Below, piece after piece: positions 45,435 to 54,401 of a stretch of DNA of 64,000 nucleotides (position 1 is its first letter; each line of letters starts with the position of its first letter). The stretch lies in assembly GCF_003667275.1 (NCBI RefSeq), contig NZ_RCNV01000004.1, positions 148,758-212,757 on the forward strand, read 5' to 3'. This DNA comes from Mesonia aquimarina (GTDB taxonomy: Bacteria; Bacteroidota; Bacteroidia; Flavobacteriales; Flavobacteriaceae). The translations under genes were made by a program, and so were the position numbers. Below the pieces are notes generated by a model that searched no databases, had not been told where the DNA came from, and saw only the letters and a program-made list of their open reading frames with translations.

Positions 45435-45930
45435 AGCGGTGTTTTTTTAAAATTTCTTTTCGTATTTTTTTTCTAGCTCTAGACAGAGAAACTCTAATTG
45501 CAGTTTCCTTCATTCCGGTAGTTTCTGAAATTTCCGTATATTCGAGTTGCTCTACATCTCTTAATTGAATTAAAATCTGTTCTTGTTCACTCAAACTTTT
45601 TAATATTTCAGAAACATGATTCAATTCATCTTTCGCTTCTATTTGTTTTTGAAGCGAGGTTTTTTCATCTTCATAATTATTATGTACAATTCGTAAATTG
45701 TTATTCTTCTTTAATTTTAACTGATCTAAACAGTGATTTTTAGTAACCGTCATTGCAAAAGCTTCAGGACTATTATAATTTTTTAGTGTACTTTTTTTAT
45801 TCCATAATTTCACAAAAACCTCTTGCGTAGCGTCTTCTGCTGCTTCTTTTGAAACCAGCAAACGTAACGACAACCGATACATTTTATCTTTTATGGGTTC
45901 TAAAAACGCTAAAAACTCTTGCTGGTTCAT
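45421..45930 (-). CDS. ECF RNA polymerase sigma factor
   Basis: From the ATG at 45930 the protein has 169 residues with sigma region 2 (MYRLSLRLLVSKEAAEDATQEVFVKLWNK) and region 4 (SLSEQEQILIQLRDVEQLEYTEISETTGMKETAIRVSLSRARKKIRK). It recruits RNA polymerase to a small regulon. The frame also opens with a TTG 33 bases earlier, which is less likely. It leads the sigma/anti-sigma/DUF4252 operon and diverges from an S41 peptidase gene. Confidence 0.93.
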   Translation of the reverse strand: MNQQEFLAFLEPIKDKMYRLSLRLLVSKEAAEDATQEVFVKLWNKKSTLKNYNSPEAFAMTVTKNHCLDQLKLKKNNNLRIVHNNYEDEKTSLQKQIEAKDELNHVSEILKSLSEQEQILIQLRDVEQLEYTEISETTGMKETAIRVSLSRARKKIRKEILKKHRYGTV

Positions 45931-46038
45931 TTTGTGCTTGGTTTCATCTTGATGACGATTCAACTTAAATTTTGTTACAATATATTTTTAAATTACAATA
46001 TTGTCTTTACTTTTAATGTTTTATATAAAAATTCATTT

Positions 46039-47442
46039 ATGAAATTTACTCGGGCCTTTTTTCTTTTGCTAAGTTTTAGTTTTTTATGCACTGCTTGTTT
46101 TGAAGATCAAGACGATGTACGCGTAGCTGCATCTACTGCAGAAATTCAAGATTTTATTTACCGTGGACTAGATTTTACTTACCTCTATAAAAGTGATGTT
46201 CCACAATTAGCTGAAGATGCTTTTGCTGATGAAAATGCGTACACCAATTTTTTACAATCTTACGCAACGCCAGAAGCACTTTTTGATGAACTTATTTTTC
46301 AAGAAGAAGACCGATTTAGTTTTTTAATTGAAGATTACCGCGTGTTAGAAGAAGCCTTAAACGGCATTAGCTTAAACAATGGAATGGAGTTCGGCTTGGT
46401 ACAATTACAGGAAAACGGACAAATTTTCGGCTATGTTCGTTATGTAATTCCAAATTCATCTGCAGACCAACAAGGCGTTAAACGTGGCATGCTATTTAAT
46501 CGTGTTGATGGAACTACCTTTACCGAAAATAATTTTAATGATTTATTATCGCCAAATTCTTATACCATCGGTTTAGCCAGTTTTGACGGCGAAAACCTTA
46601 ATGATTTACCCGAGACAATTACACTAACAAAGCAAGAACTTACAGAAAATCCGGTTTATATTGCCAAAACACTTGATGTTGAAAGTCAACAAATAGGTTA
46701 TTTAATGTACAATGGCTTTACACGAACTTTTGATGATGATTTAAATGCTGCTTTTGCAGATTTTAAAGCACAAGGAATTTCTGATTTAGTAGTCGATTTA
46801 CGCTATAACAGTGGCGGAAGCATAGAAACCAGTAATGATTTAGCGAGTATGATAACCGGGCAATTTCAAGGTGATTTATTTTCGACACAAGTCTATAACG
46901 AAAATTTTGAAGACGAAGAACTTCTTTTTAATACTGAAGTTTCTTCCGGTGGAAGTATAAATAGCCTTAATTTAAATCGTGTGTATGTTTTAACAACAAG
47001 CTCTACGGCTTCTGCAAGCGAATTATTGATTAGTTCCCTACGTCCGTATATTGAGGTTATTCAAATTGGCGATGTTACTACCGGAAAATTTCAAGGGTCT
47101 ACCACATTATATGATTCGCCAGATTTCTCTAGAAATAATGTAAATATTGGTCATCGTTATGCTATGCAACCACTAATTTTAAAATCGGTTAATGCAAATG
47201 GTTTTACGGATTATGTTGATGGACTTACGCCTACAATTCAGCAGAAAGAAGACTTCTTTAATTTAGGAGAACTCGGCGATCCACAAGAGCCTCTTTTACA
47301 AACTGCAATAAATACTATTATTGGTGGCGGCAGACCTTTTTATTCTTCCTCTTCTGTAAGAGAGTTTTCTGAATTAGGAAATAGCGATATGAGCTCTCCT
47401 ATTTATCAACGTATGTATGTGGATTTTAAAGTACAAGAGTAA
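46039..47442 (+). CDS. S41 family lipoprotein peptidase with PDZ domain
   Basis: The 467-residue protein begins MKFTRAFFLLLSFSFLCTACFED with lipobox cysteine C20. An N-terminal helical domain is followed by a PDZ-like module (FGLVQLQENGQIFGYVRYVIPNSSADQQGVKRGMLFNRVDG). The C-terminal S41 protease domain carries the serine in STASASELLISSLRPY and LVVDLRYNSGGSIETS, as in tail-specific proteases. It would act in the envelope on exported substrates. The long upstream frame from 45919 was rejected because the signal sequence starts at 46039. It diverges from the ECF sigma operon. Confidence 0.92.
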   Translation: MKFTRAFFLLLSFSFLCTACFEDQDDVRVAASTAEIQDFIYRGLDFTYLYKSDVPQLAEDAFADENAYTNFLQSYATPEALFDELIFQEEDRFSFLIEDYRVLEEALNGISLNNGMEFGLVQLQENGQIFGYVRYVIPNSSADQQGVKRGMLFNRVDGTTFTENNFNDLLSPNSYTIGLASFDGENLNDLPETITLTKQELTENPVYIAKTLDVESQQIGYLMYNGFTRTFDDDLNAAFADFKAQGISDLVVDLRYNSGGSIETSNDLASMITGQFQGDLFSTQVYNENFEDEELLFNTEVSSGGSINSLNLNRVYVLTTSSTASASELLISSLRPYIEVIQIGDVTTGKFQGSTTLYDSPDFSRNNVNIGHRYAMQPLILKSVNANGFTDYVDGLTPTIQQKEDFFNLGELGDPQEPLLQTAINTIIGGGRPFYSSSSVREFSELGNSDMSSPIYQRMYVDFKVQE

Positions 47443-47498
47443 AATTAAGCTGTTCTATTTGTAAAATATTTAACTACTAACAGTTTATAATAAAATTA

Positions 47499-47506
47499 TA
47501 CTTTTG
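47499..47506 (+). promoter_or_regulatory. Putative -7 element of the 47.5 kb membrane protein gene
   Basis: TACTTTTG fits TAnnTTTG and lies 35 bases before the ATG at 47542. Confidence 0.5.
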
Positions 47507-47541
47507 TTTTTATATAATTAGTTGTACGCAATACACATGAT

Positions 47542-48018
47542 ATGACCCGAAAAGAAGCAAAATTAGCGGATAAGTTACTTCTAGAACTTGTTAAAAAAGA
47601 AAACAAAGATCGACTTAGTTGGGTTAATATTCATAATTTAAATTTTAGTGAAGCAGATACAAAAAAATTAATACAACTCACCTATTTGATTAGAAGAGAA
47701 CAGAATGAGTTGCCAGATAAGCTAATTACCGGAAGTAATGTATCGTTAAGACCTAACGAACCTCATATTAATGATTTTAAGGCTTCTGGCGGTTTTTATA
47801 GAATATATAAGCAACGAAAAAAACAAAGATTGGTTGAAATTCTTAAAATATCTATAGCTATAATTACTTTGGCTATATTAACCTATTCAACTTTTATTAA
47901 AAACTCACAAACTGAAAAAAAAATAAAATCAGAATCGATAGAGTCTTTAAATCAAAATCAAATTAAAAATGAAACTCCTTCTAATATTAAGAATACTGTA
48001 AATATAAAAAACAATTAA
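47542..48018 (+). CDS. Hypothetical single-pass membrane protein
   Basis: The 158-residue protein has a charged cytosolic N-terminal part with TRKEAKLADKLLLELVKKENKD..., a short basic stretch (YKQRKKQRLVEIL), a hydrophobic helix at about residues 98-117, and an Asn/Lys-rich tail (residues 120-158). I do not recognise a family. The beta-barrel protein that follows begins 33 bases later, so the pair may be co-transcribed. No function can be assigned. Confidence 0.7.
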   Translation: MTRKEAKLADKLLLELVKKENKDRLSWVNIHNLNFSEADTKKLIQLTYLIRREQNELPDKLITGSNVSLRPNEPHINDFKASGGFYRIYKQRKKQRLVEILKISIAIITLAILTYSTFIKNSQTEKKIKSESIESLNQNQIKNETPSNIKNTVNIKNN

Positions 48019-48051
48019 AAAGTACAGCTGCCAAAAATATAAAACCAAAAA

Positions 48052-48651
48052 ATGAAAAAAATACATCTTTCTTTCCTATTAATCATTTTAAACTTTTTTT
48101 TTATAAACGCTCAAGAAAAGGATAATATAAAAAATACTCAGTTCGGCTTTAAAGGAGGGATTAACATTTCCACCATAAGCGGATTACCAAGTAACAATTT
48201 CTACACTTTAAAAACATATAATGGATTTTATGGTGGATTTTTATTGCAAATAGACCTAAATAATTATTTTTCTATACAACCAGAAATATATTACTCTCAA
48301 CAAGGATTTGAACTGAGAAACAACGATTCTAGTAGAATAATATACAGAGTAGATTATCTTCAATTACCTGTACTACTAAAAGCTTATATAATTGGTGGTC
48401 TAAATGTACAATTAGGACCACAATTAGGATTAAAGCTAAGCGAAGAAATTAATGGAACTAAACAAAGTATATTTTCAGAAAAAGATAAATATTTTGAAAA
48501 GACGGATATAGGATTTATTTTCGGTCTAGAATATAATTTTGATAAGACATTTTTATTAAATGTTCGTTACATACCAAGTATCACAGAAATTCAAGAAGGT
48601 ACAGAAATTAGAAACTCTGTATTTCAAATTGGAGTAGGATTTTTATTTTGA
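48052..48651 (+). CDS. Outer membrane beta-barrel (PorT-like) protein
   Basis: The 199-residue protein starts with a signal peptide (residues 1-20, ending INAQ). The mature part fits the small outer-membrane beta-barrel family seen in PorT: GFKGGINISTISG, GFYGGFLLQIDLNNYFSIQPEIYYSQQGFEL, and YRVDYLQLPVLLKAY. It closes with FQIGVGFLF, ending in an aromatic residue. The function is unknown, though these proteins are common in Bacteroidota. It follows the single-pass protein gene, 33 bases away. Confidence 0.82.
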   Translation: MKKIHLSFLLIILNFFFINAQEKDNIKNTQFGFKGGINISTISGLPSNNFYTLKTYNGFYGGFLLQIDLNNYFSIQPEIYYSQQGFELRNNDSSRIIYRVDYLQLPVLLKAYIIGGLNVQLGPQLGLKLSEEINGTKQSIFSEKDKYFEKTDIGFIFGLEYNFDKTFLLNVRYIPSITEIQEGTEIRNSVFQIGVGFLF

Positions 48652-48661
48652 AATAATTTTT

Positions 48662-48808
48662 AAAAAAATCAATAAACAATATAGAACCATTACGGCAATA
48701 TTAATCTCAAGTACTTTATTCAGCGCAGGACACTTAGATTATTCTTTTTATTAAACAGTATTTTTTATTGGTGTGATATTAAGAAGTACTGTTGTAAAAA
48801 GCAAGTAA
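48662..48808 (+). pseudogene. Remnant of a CPBP-family (CAAX-type) membrane protease gene
   Basis: A plus-strand frame across this stretch reads TAILISSTLFSAGHLDYSFY, a stop, TVFFIGVILRSTVVKSK and a stop. The first piece resembles the second conserved block of CPBP (abortive infection-type) proteases, which has a pattern like xIxxSSxLFxxxHL, and the second resembles the FxxGxxLGxxxxKT helix. The N-terminal part with the EExxxR motif is absent. It reads as a decayed gene fragment. The rest of the 48652-48993 intergenic stretch (342 bases) shows only a terminator at its right end. Confidence 0.4.
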
Positions 48809-48933
48809 AACTCATTAATTTTTGACTAAAGTACTTCTATGAGAATCATCATAAGACAAACGATTTACCACCAACAGAGTTAAAAAACTGAAATAAAAAA
48901 ACAATTCTAAACTTAAACATTTCAACTAATAAA

Positions 48934-48959
48934 AAATCCCACTTAAAAAAGTGGGATTT
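48934..48959 (-). terminator. Terminator of the B12 receptor operon
   Basis: AAATCCCACTT pairs with AAGTGGGATTT with a 4-nt loop. On the minus strand it is followed by a T6 run, 34 bases after the DUF5074 stop. Confidence 0.85.
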
Positions 48960-48993
48960 CAGATCAATTCAAATAAATGAATAATAGCTCACA

Positions 48994-50091
48994 TTATTCA
49001 TTAAAGTAAAACCCATTTGGAGCTATACCAACCTCTTGAGTTTTTATTAAATTACCTTCTATATCGTAGATTTTCACAAAACTGTCAGAAGCAAAATCGC
49101 CACCATCAGCAACAAAAATCCGGTTATTCTCTACTTCAAAACCATACATAACTCCATAAGCTGAAGAAGTTTCATAAGAAAACAAAGCTTCATTTGGTGC
49201 GTTTGTTTCACCTAAAGCAAATTTATATACAGAATTTTCTACCGTAAAATAAACTTGATCATCTTCAATATTTAAATTATTAGCTAAAAGCGGTTCCTCT
49301 GCTGTTCCGTAAGCTAACTCCATTTCATTAAGCAAATTGGTATTGCTTAAGTTAAAAGTTTGCAATTTTGTTCCTGTTAAAGCGTAAAGGTTTCCGTTTT
49401 CAATTTCAAAAGAATTTAAGCCATCTGCGGTGCTAATAACATTTTCAATCTGCATAGAAGCCATATTCATTACTGTAACAGATCCGCCAGAACCATAATT
49501 AGAATTTTGAATATATAATTTTCCATTTTCTTCTTCAATATTGGCAACATAATCGCCAACGGTAACGGTATTTTCAACCTCGTAAGATTGTAAATCAATT
49601 ACAGCTACATAATCATCTTCACCAGAATCAAAGCTAGCTAAGTTGGTAACATAAGCTTTTCCATTTTCAGCAACTCCATAATAAGGAACATCTAAACCGC
49701 TGTCAATTCTTGCCACCAACTCAAATGTATCACGATTTACAACCGTAATTAAATTAGATCCGTTGGAAATAATAAACGCTAAATCGTCTTCAAAGAAAAT
49801 AGATTGTGCATAAGCGCCTATATCTTCTCCATTATTATTTTGTTGAAAGATAGCCTGTTCAACTGTTTCTAAATCCTCACTAAGGTAGGTTACTGTTCCT
49901 ACTCCACCTTCATTTAGCACAAAAATTCCTTGAGCATATTTTCCTTCTTCTTCGCCTGGTTCTTCAGGGTTTTCTGGATTTTCCGGATTCTCAGAATCTT
50001 CCGGTGGCGTAAAAGCATCATCATCACTACAAGAAACTAAAAAGAATACGCTGCAAAAAATAAGAGCTAAAAATCGTGTTGTTTTTTTCAT
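48994..50091 (-). CDS. DUF5074 beta-propeller surface lipoprotein (BtuG-like)
   Basis: The 365-residue protein begins with a lipobox (VSCSDDD, C21). The acidic residues right after the cysteine fit the surface-export signal of Flavobacteriia. A short Pro/Glu/Asn linker (SENPENPENPEEPGEE) precedes a beta-propeller of short YVTN-like repeats such as YAQSIFFEDDLAFIISNGSNLITVVNRDTFELVARI. It lies 6 bases after the btuB-like receptor in an operon under a B12 riboswitch. Known BtuG proteins of Bacteroides are lipoprotein propellers of this kind that bind cobalamin on the cell surface and hand it to BtuB, so the same role is inferred. Confidence 0.85.
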   Translation of the reverse strand: MKKTTRFLALIFCSVFFLVSCSDDDAFTPPEDSENPENPENPEEPGEEEGKYAQGIFVLNEGGVGTVTYLSEDLETVEQAIFQQNNNGEDIGAYAQSIFFEDDLAFIISNGSNLITVVNRDTFELVARIDSGLDVPYYGVAENGKAYVTNLASFDSGEDDYVAVIDLQSYEVENTVTVGDYVANIEEENGKLYIQNSNYGSGGSVTVMNMASMQIENVISTADGLNSFEIENGNLYALTGTKLQTFNLSNTNLLNEMELAYGTAEEPLLANNLNIEDDQVYFTVENSVYKFALGETNAPNEALFSYETSSAYGVMYGFEVENNRIFVADGGDFASDSFVKIYDIEGNLIKTQEVGIAPNGFYFNE

Positions 50092-50097
50092 AATAAA

Positions 50098-51930
50098 TTA
50101 AAAATTAAGGGTTATATAAATTGAATAATTAATACCGGGCATTTGCCGGTTTTCTACGTTTTGGTAAGGAGCATTAAAAAGATTGCGGATTTTTGTACCG
50201 AGCGTAAAATCTCTTTTTTTACCAAAGTGATAACCAAAACCTAGGTTCGAAAGCAAATACGTATCTAAATTATGGGCAGAATCATTATCAGTTCTGGTAA
50301 AAACTTCTCCATTATATAAAAATTGATATTCTAAAAACCAGTTTTTATATCCATAATAAAGTGAAGCCGTCGCCTTGTGAAACGGAACATAAATCAGTTG
50401 ATTTCCGGTTGCTTTATTTTCTGAAATAGTATAAGCATAAGTTCCATTAACTTGAAGTTGATGTTGTTGCCAATTCTTTTTCCAATTCAGTAAGAACTCG
50501 GCGCCATAGGTTTCTACTTCATCTACATTTTCAGGTTGCCAAAATCCATTATTGGTTGGAAGCCAGCGAATCATATTTTCAATAGAATTATAATAAGCGG
50601 TTAAACTGAATGTAAAACTGTTGAAAGAAAATTTATTTCCAATTTCAAATTGCTGCGCTTCTTCGGCAGCTAAACTTGGATTTCCACCGGTTGACCAATA
50701 CAAATCGTTAAACGTGGGAATTCTGAAGTTTTTTGATATTTTTGCCTGAAGTAAATAAAATTCTGTTGCTTGAAAATCTGCAGCAACCGCATATAAAAAT
50801 GGACTTTCATAAGCTGCAGTTACTTCCTTCCTAAAAGAAATTTCATACTGAAGTTTCTCTAGAGCTTGATGTTTAAACAATAGTGAAGCCGAAGAAATTT
50901 CCCGGTTTTTTTCAGTAATATTACTTCCTACACCTTTTGTATTATTGTATGATAAAATTCCGTTAAGCTGCATGACAGAAGAAATATCATAATTCAAATC
51001 ATATTTTGCGATCCACGTTTTTGCCTTGCTCGATGAAAAATTATCTCGCTTTATATTTTGGAAGTATTTATATTCTTCTTCTAAATAAGCAATTTTTGCT
51101 AGCGAAGTAAATTTACCAAAACCAATTTCCCATTCCAGTAAATTTCTGCTATTAACATCATCGTATTTTGTTCTATTTTCCGAAGGTCTAATCAAAGAAA
51201 AATGCCGCTCACTCTCGTAAAACTGACTATAAAATCGAATAATATTTGCTGAAGAAAACCGATAACCAACCGCAGTATTTAAACTGGTGTTGTAAAATTC
51301 TCCATTTAAATTTTTACCGTCATTTTCAGGATAATCGTAATCATTATCAGATTGATTTCGCGTCACCGAAATTTGCGTACTCCATTTTTTACTTGAAATA
51401 TTTAAACGATAGCGCGCATCCAAAGTATTGAAACTTCCATAACTCAAATGGACTTGATTTTCAACTTTTTCATTAAAAGCAAGTGTATTGTTCAAATGAA
51501 CCGTACCGCCAATTGCACCGGTTCCGTAAACAATACTTCCACCACCGGGACGCACGCTAATTTCATTAAAACTTCCTGCATTTATTGTATTAAAATCGGT
51601 TTGGCCGTTAAATTGTGAATTTATATTTATTCCATTCCAAATTACCGCAGTTTGTTGGGCAGTTGTGCCGCGAAAGCTTGGCGAAGAAACCATTCCCAAA
51701 CCATTTTCTTTAAAATAAATGGGCGTATTATAATTTAAAACCGAGCTTAACGAAGGCTGATTGTAATTCAGCAAAGAATCTGAAATGGTGGTTAATTGCT
51801 GACCGGTAGAAAAATCGGCTAACTTTTTATCAGTTAATACAACTGTTTGCAATTCGGTTATAGAATCCGATTGCGAAAATAAGGGCAAAATCGCGCCAAA
51901 AAATAATATAAGTGCTAAAAAATGTTTCAT
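50098..51930 (-). CDS. btuB: TonB-dependent cobalamin receptor (BtuB-like)
   Basis: The 610-residue outer-membrane receptor has a signal peptide (residues 1-19) and a TonB-box-like segment just after it (ELQTVVLTD). The plug domain runs from about 50 to 150 (SPSFRGTTAQQTAVIWNGININS, then GGGSIVYGTGAIGGTVHLNN), and a 22-strand barrel ends NYSIYITLNF. It lacks the N-terminal carboxypeptidase-like domain seen in SusC types, consistent with BtuB. Cobalamin as substrate is inferred from the AdoCbl-type riboswitch directly upstream and from the BtuG-like and BtuFCD genes. Confidence 0.9.
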   Translation of the reverse strand: MKHFLALILFFGAILPLFSQSDSITELQTVVLTDKKLADFSTGQQLTTISDSLLNYNQPSLSSVLNYNTPIYFKENGLGMVSSPSFRGTTAQQTAVIWNGININSQFNGQTDFNTINAGSFNEISVRPGGGSIVYGTGAIGGTVHLNNTLAFNEKVENQVHLSYGSFNTLDARYRLNISSKKWSTQISVTRNQSDNDYDYPENDGKNLNGEFYNTSLNTAVGYRFSSANIIRFYSQFYESERHFSLIRPSENRTKYDDVNSRNLLEWEIGFGKFTSLAKIAYLEEEYKYFQNIKRDNFSSSKAKTWIAKYDLNYDISSVMQLNGILSYNNTKGVGSNITEKNREISSASLLFKHQALEKLQYEISFRKEVTAAYESPFLYAVAADFQATEFYLLQAKISKNFRIPTFNDLYWSTGGNPSLAAEEAQQFEIGNKFSFNSFTFSLTAYYNSIENMIRWLPTNNGFWQPENVDEVETYGAEFLLNWKKNWQQHQLQVNGTYAYTISENKATGNQLIYVPFHKATASLYYGYKNWFLEYQFLYNGEVFTRTDNDSAHNLDTYLLSNLGFGYHFGKKRDFTLGTKIRNLFNAPYQNVENRQMPGINYSIYITLNF

Positions 51931-51978
51931 AAACCGAAGACCTTTTACCCGAAAGTCTTTGCGTTAAAATTTATAAAA

Positions 51979-52128
51979 CTGGCAGGTCTCCTGGCTTGCG
52001 TCTTTTGGCGATCCTTCCCGTCTAAAAAGACAGTGGAATGAAGTTTACCAAAAGCATTTCTTAACGAAACAAAGCTTACAGTTGCGGGAACAGCTTAGGA
52101 TTTTTACACCTAATTCCCTTTTAATAAA
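51979..52128 (-). promoter_or_regulatory. Cobalamin riboswitch
   Basis: On the minus strand, GGGAATTAGGTG and AAATCCTAAGCTGTTCCCGC lead to GCAACTGTAAGC. The element ends in the B12 box AGCCAGGAGACCTGCC (51981-51996). All are conserved cobalamin riboswitch segments in the right order. A hairpin AAGAC...GTCTT at 51937-51959, next to the btuB start codon at 51930, could form the expression platform; B12 binding should lower translation or transcription of btuB. Outer ends are approximate. Confidence 0.93.
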
Positions 52129-52164
52129 CAGTCTTTTACAAATACTGTTTAACCAATTTGCTTG

Positions 52165-52172
52165 CAAAAGTA
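52165..52172 (-). promoter_or_regulatory. Putative -7 element of the riboswitch-btuB operon
   Basis: TACTTTTG on the minus strand fits TAnnTTTG and lies about 37 bases before the riboswitch core. Confidence 0.55.
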
Positions 52173-52213
52173 AACATTTTGTTGTCTTTGCGCATCAGAA
52201 AATGAAATAATCT

Positions 52214-52221
52214 TACTTTTG
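52214..52221 (+). promoter_or_regulatory. Putative promoter of btuFCD
   Basis: TACTTTTG fits TAnnTTTG, with a TTTG (52187-52190) 23 bases upstream as -33 candidate. It lies 19 bases before the GTG start. Confidence 0.6.
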
Positions 52222-52240
52222 TGGCATAAAATCTTTCAGC

Positions 52241-53377
52241 GTGAAAAAAATAATCATACTTTTTAGTTGCATTTTTATAGTAGCTTGTAATCAAAAAAAC
52301 AAGCATGAAAAATCTGTTTCAACTGCTGAAGGAAAAAAAACGTCCATTAATTATGCTGAAGGTTTTACCATTACAGATTTTGGCGATTATAAAATCATAA
52401 ACGTTCCGAGTCCGTGGCCAAAAGCCGAAAAAAAATTCACTTATCTTTTAGCTGAAAAAAATGCTGAAATCCCTGATGATGTAAACTACGATCAAAAAGT
52501 AACTATTCCGGTTCAAAAAATTGTCGTTACTTCTACTACGCATATTCCTTCCTTAGAAAGTTTAGGTGTAGAAAATACCTTAGTTGGTTTTCCGAACCTC
52601 GATTATATTTCTTCTGAAAAAACCCGAAAATTAATTACTGAAGGAGAAATTCAAGAACTCGGCGAAAATGAATCGATTAATACCGAAGTTTTACTGAATT
52701 TACAACCCGATGTAGTCATTGGTTTTGCGGTAGAAAGCGGAAATAAAACCTTTCAAACCATCAATAAAAGTGGAATTCCTGTGATTTATAATAGCGATTG
52801 GACCGAAGCAGATCCGTTAGGAAAAGCTGAATGGATTAAATTTTTTGGAGCCTTCTACGGAAAAGAAAAACTAGCCGATAAAATTTTCGAGGAAATTGAA
52901 AATGAATATAATTCAGCGAAAAAACTAGCCGAAAAAGCGCAAAAAAAACCGAGTGTTTTAAGCGGCGCGATGTATAAAGATGTTTGGTATTTACCGCACG
53001 GAAAATCTTGGCAAGCACAATTTATAGCAGATGCAAACGCAAGTTATTTGTACAAAAAAACCGATGGAAACGGGAGTTTATCACTCGCTTTTGAAAGTGT
53101 CTTGGTAAAAGCGAAACAAGCCGATTATTGGATTGCGCCCGGCGCTTTCACCTCTTATGAAGCGATGAAAAACGCAAGCGAACATTATGCTAAATTTGAT
53201 GCTTTTCAACAGAAAAAAATTTATTCGTATGCCGGTGTAACAGGAGAAACTGGCGGGGTTTTATTTTATGAATTAGCACCTAACCGACCTGATTTAGTGC
53301 TGAAAGATCTCATTAAAATTTTTCATCCGGAATTATTAGAAAATTACCAACCTACTTTTTTTAAACCGCTCGATTAA
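52241..53377 (+). CDS. btuF: Cobalamin ABC transporter substrate-binding lipoprotein (BtuF-like)
   Basis: The 378-residue lipoprotein (FIVACNQ, C16) has the BtuF/FepB-type helical-backbone fold: IVVTSTTHIPSLESLGVENTLVGF, LLNLQPDVVIGFAVESGN, and the closing SVLVKAKQADYWIAPGAFTSYEAM. It would capture cobalamin in the periplasm. The start is GTG, the only codon before the lipobox. btuC begins with TTG just one base after the stop, so the ABC genes are translationally linked. The substrate is inferred from the divergent riboswitch-controlled receptor. Confidence 0.87.
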   Translation: MKKIIILFSCIFIVACNQKNKHEKSVSTAEGKKTSINYAEGFTITDFGDYKIINVPSPWPKAEKKFTYLLAEKNAEIPDDVNYDQKVTIPVQKIVVTSTTHIPSLESLGVENTLVGFPNLDYISSEKTRKLITEGEIQELGENESINTEVLLNLQPDVVIGFAVESGNKTFQTINKSGIPVIYNSDWTEADPLGKAEWIKFFGAFYGKEKLADKIFEEIENEYNSAKKLAEKAQKKPSVLSGAMYKDVWYLPHGKSWQAQFIADANASYLYKKTDGNGSLSLAFESVLVKAKQADYWIAPGAFTSYEAMKNASEHYAKFDAFQQKKIYSYAGVTGETGGVLFYELAPNRPDLVLKDLIKIFHPELLENYQPTFFKPLD

Positions 53378-53378
53378 T

Positions 53379-54401
53379 TTGAAAAAAGTCGCTACATATC
53401 TTTTACTCGGAATTATTTTACTTCTCATAGCTTTACTTATTAATGTAAGTTTGGGTTCGGTTTCCATTCCGTTAAAAGATGTAATAAAATCTTTTTTTAA
53501 TCAGGAAGTTTCAAACGATACTTGGCGATATATCATTTTAGAATATCGGTTACCAAAAGCATTTACAGCAATTTTAGTAGGTTCGGGTTTAGCGCTCAGC
53601 GGACTTCTTATGCAAACGCTTTTTAGAAATCCGTTAGCCGGACCTTACGTGTTAGGCTTAAGTAGCGGCGCAAGTTTAGGCGTTGCGTTGGTTATTATGG
53701 GCAGCAGTTTTTTTGGCGGAATCGCCGCAGGATTATTCCTTTCAAAGTGGACCTTAGTGATTGCATCGAGTCTAGGAAGTTTTTTGGTTCTACTCGCCGT
53801 TTTAGGAACTTCATTTAAAATAAAAGATACTATGGCTTTACTGATAATCGGGTTAATGTTTGCTAGCTTAACTTCAGCAGTAGTAAGTGTTTTGTCTTAT
53901 TTTAGTCCGTCGCAACAATTACAACAATACATTTTTTGGTCATTCGGAAGTTTAGGGAATTTATCGTGGACAGAACTTAGCCTTTTATTCCTTTTTTGGT
54001 GCTGCGGAATTTTACTCAGCATTTTTTGTATTAAAAATTTAAACGCCCTTTTATTAGGAGAAAAATATGCAAAAAGTTTAGGAACCAATTTAAAACAAAA
54101 TCGGTTTTTTGTGATTTTAGCTACCAGTTTACTCGCCGGAAGTATAACTGCTTTTGCCGGACCAATCGCTTTTATCGGCTTGGCAGTTCCGCATTTAGTT
54201 CGGCAAATTATTCCGAAAAATAATCACTTATTTTTGATGCCTTCTGTTTTAACTGGTGGAGCAATTTTAATGCTTTTTTGTGATAGTATTTCGCAAATTC
54301 CGGGTAGTGAACTTACGTTACCAATTAATGCGATCACGTCAATTATTGGCGCGCCGGTCGTAATTTGGTTGTTGGTGAGAAAAAAGAAATTGATTTTTTA
54401 G
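53379..54401 (+). CDS. btuC: FecCD-type ABC transporter permease (BtuC-like)
   Basis: The 340-residue protein has about ten membrane helices and the FecCD pattern: YRLPKAFTAILVGSGLALSGLLMQTLFRNPLAGPYVLGLSSGASLG near the N-terminus and GPIAFIGLAVPHLVRQI before the end. TTG at 53379 is the start. It forms the membrane channel for cobalamin with BtuD, whose ATG follows the stop with no gap. Confidence 0.92.
   Translation: MKKVATYLLLGIILLLIALLINVSLGSVSIPLKDVIKSFFNQEVSNDTWRYIILEYRLPKAFTAILVGSGLALSGLLMQTLFRNPLAGPYVLGLSSGASLGVALVIMGSSFFGGIAAGLFLSKWTLVIASSLGSFLVLLAVLGTSFKIKDTMALLIIGLMFASLTSAVVSVLSYFSPSQQLQQYIFWSFGSLGNLSWTELSLLFLFWCCGILLSIFCIKNLNALLLGEKYAKSLGTNLKQNRFFVILATSLLAGSITAFAGPIAFIGLAVPHLVRQIIPKNNHLFLMPSVLTGGAILMLFCDSISQIPGSELTLPINAITSIIGAPVVIWLLVRKKKLIF

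Noticed and set aside
45919..46038. N-terminal extension of the S41 peptidase frame
   Set aside because: A proper lipoprotein signal begins at 46039, and the extension overlaps the divergent sigma gene start.
49940..50000. Short tandem repeats in the DUF5074 gene as a CRISPR or phase-variable tract
   Set aside because: They encode a Pro-Glu-Asn linker in frame (PEN repeats), which is common after the lipobox in surface lipoproteins.
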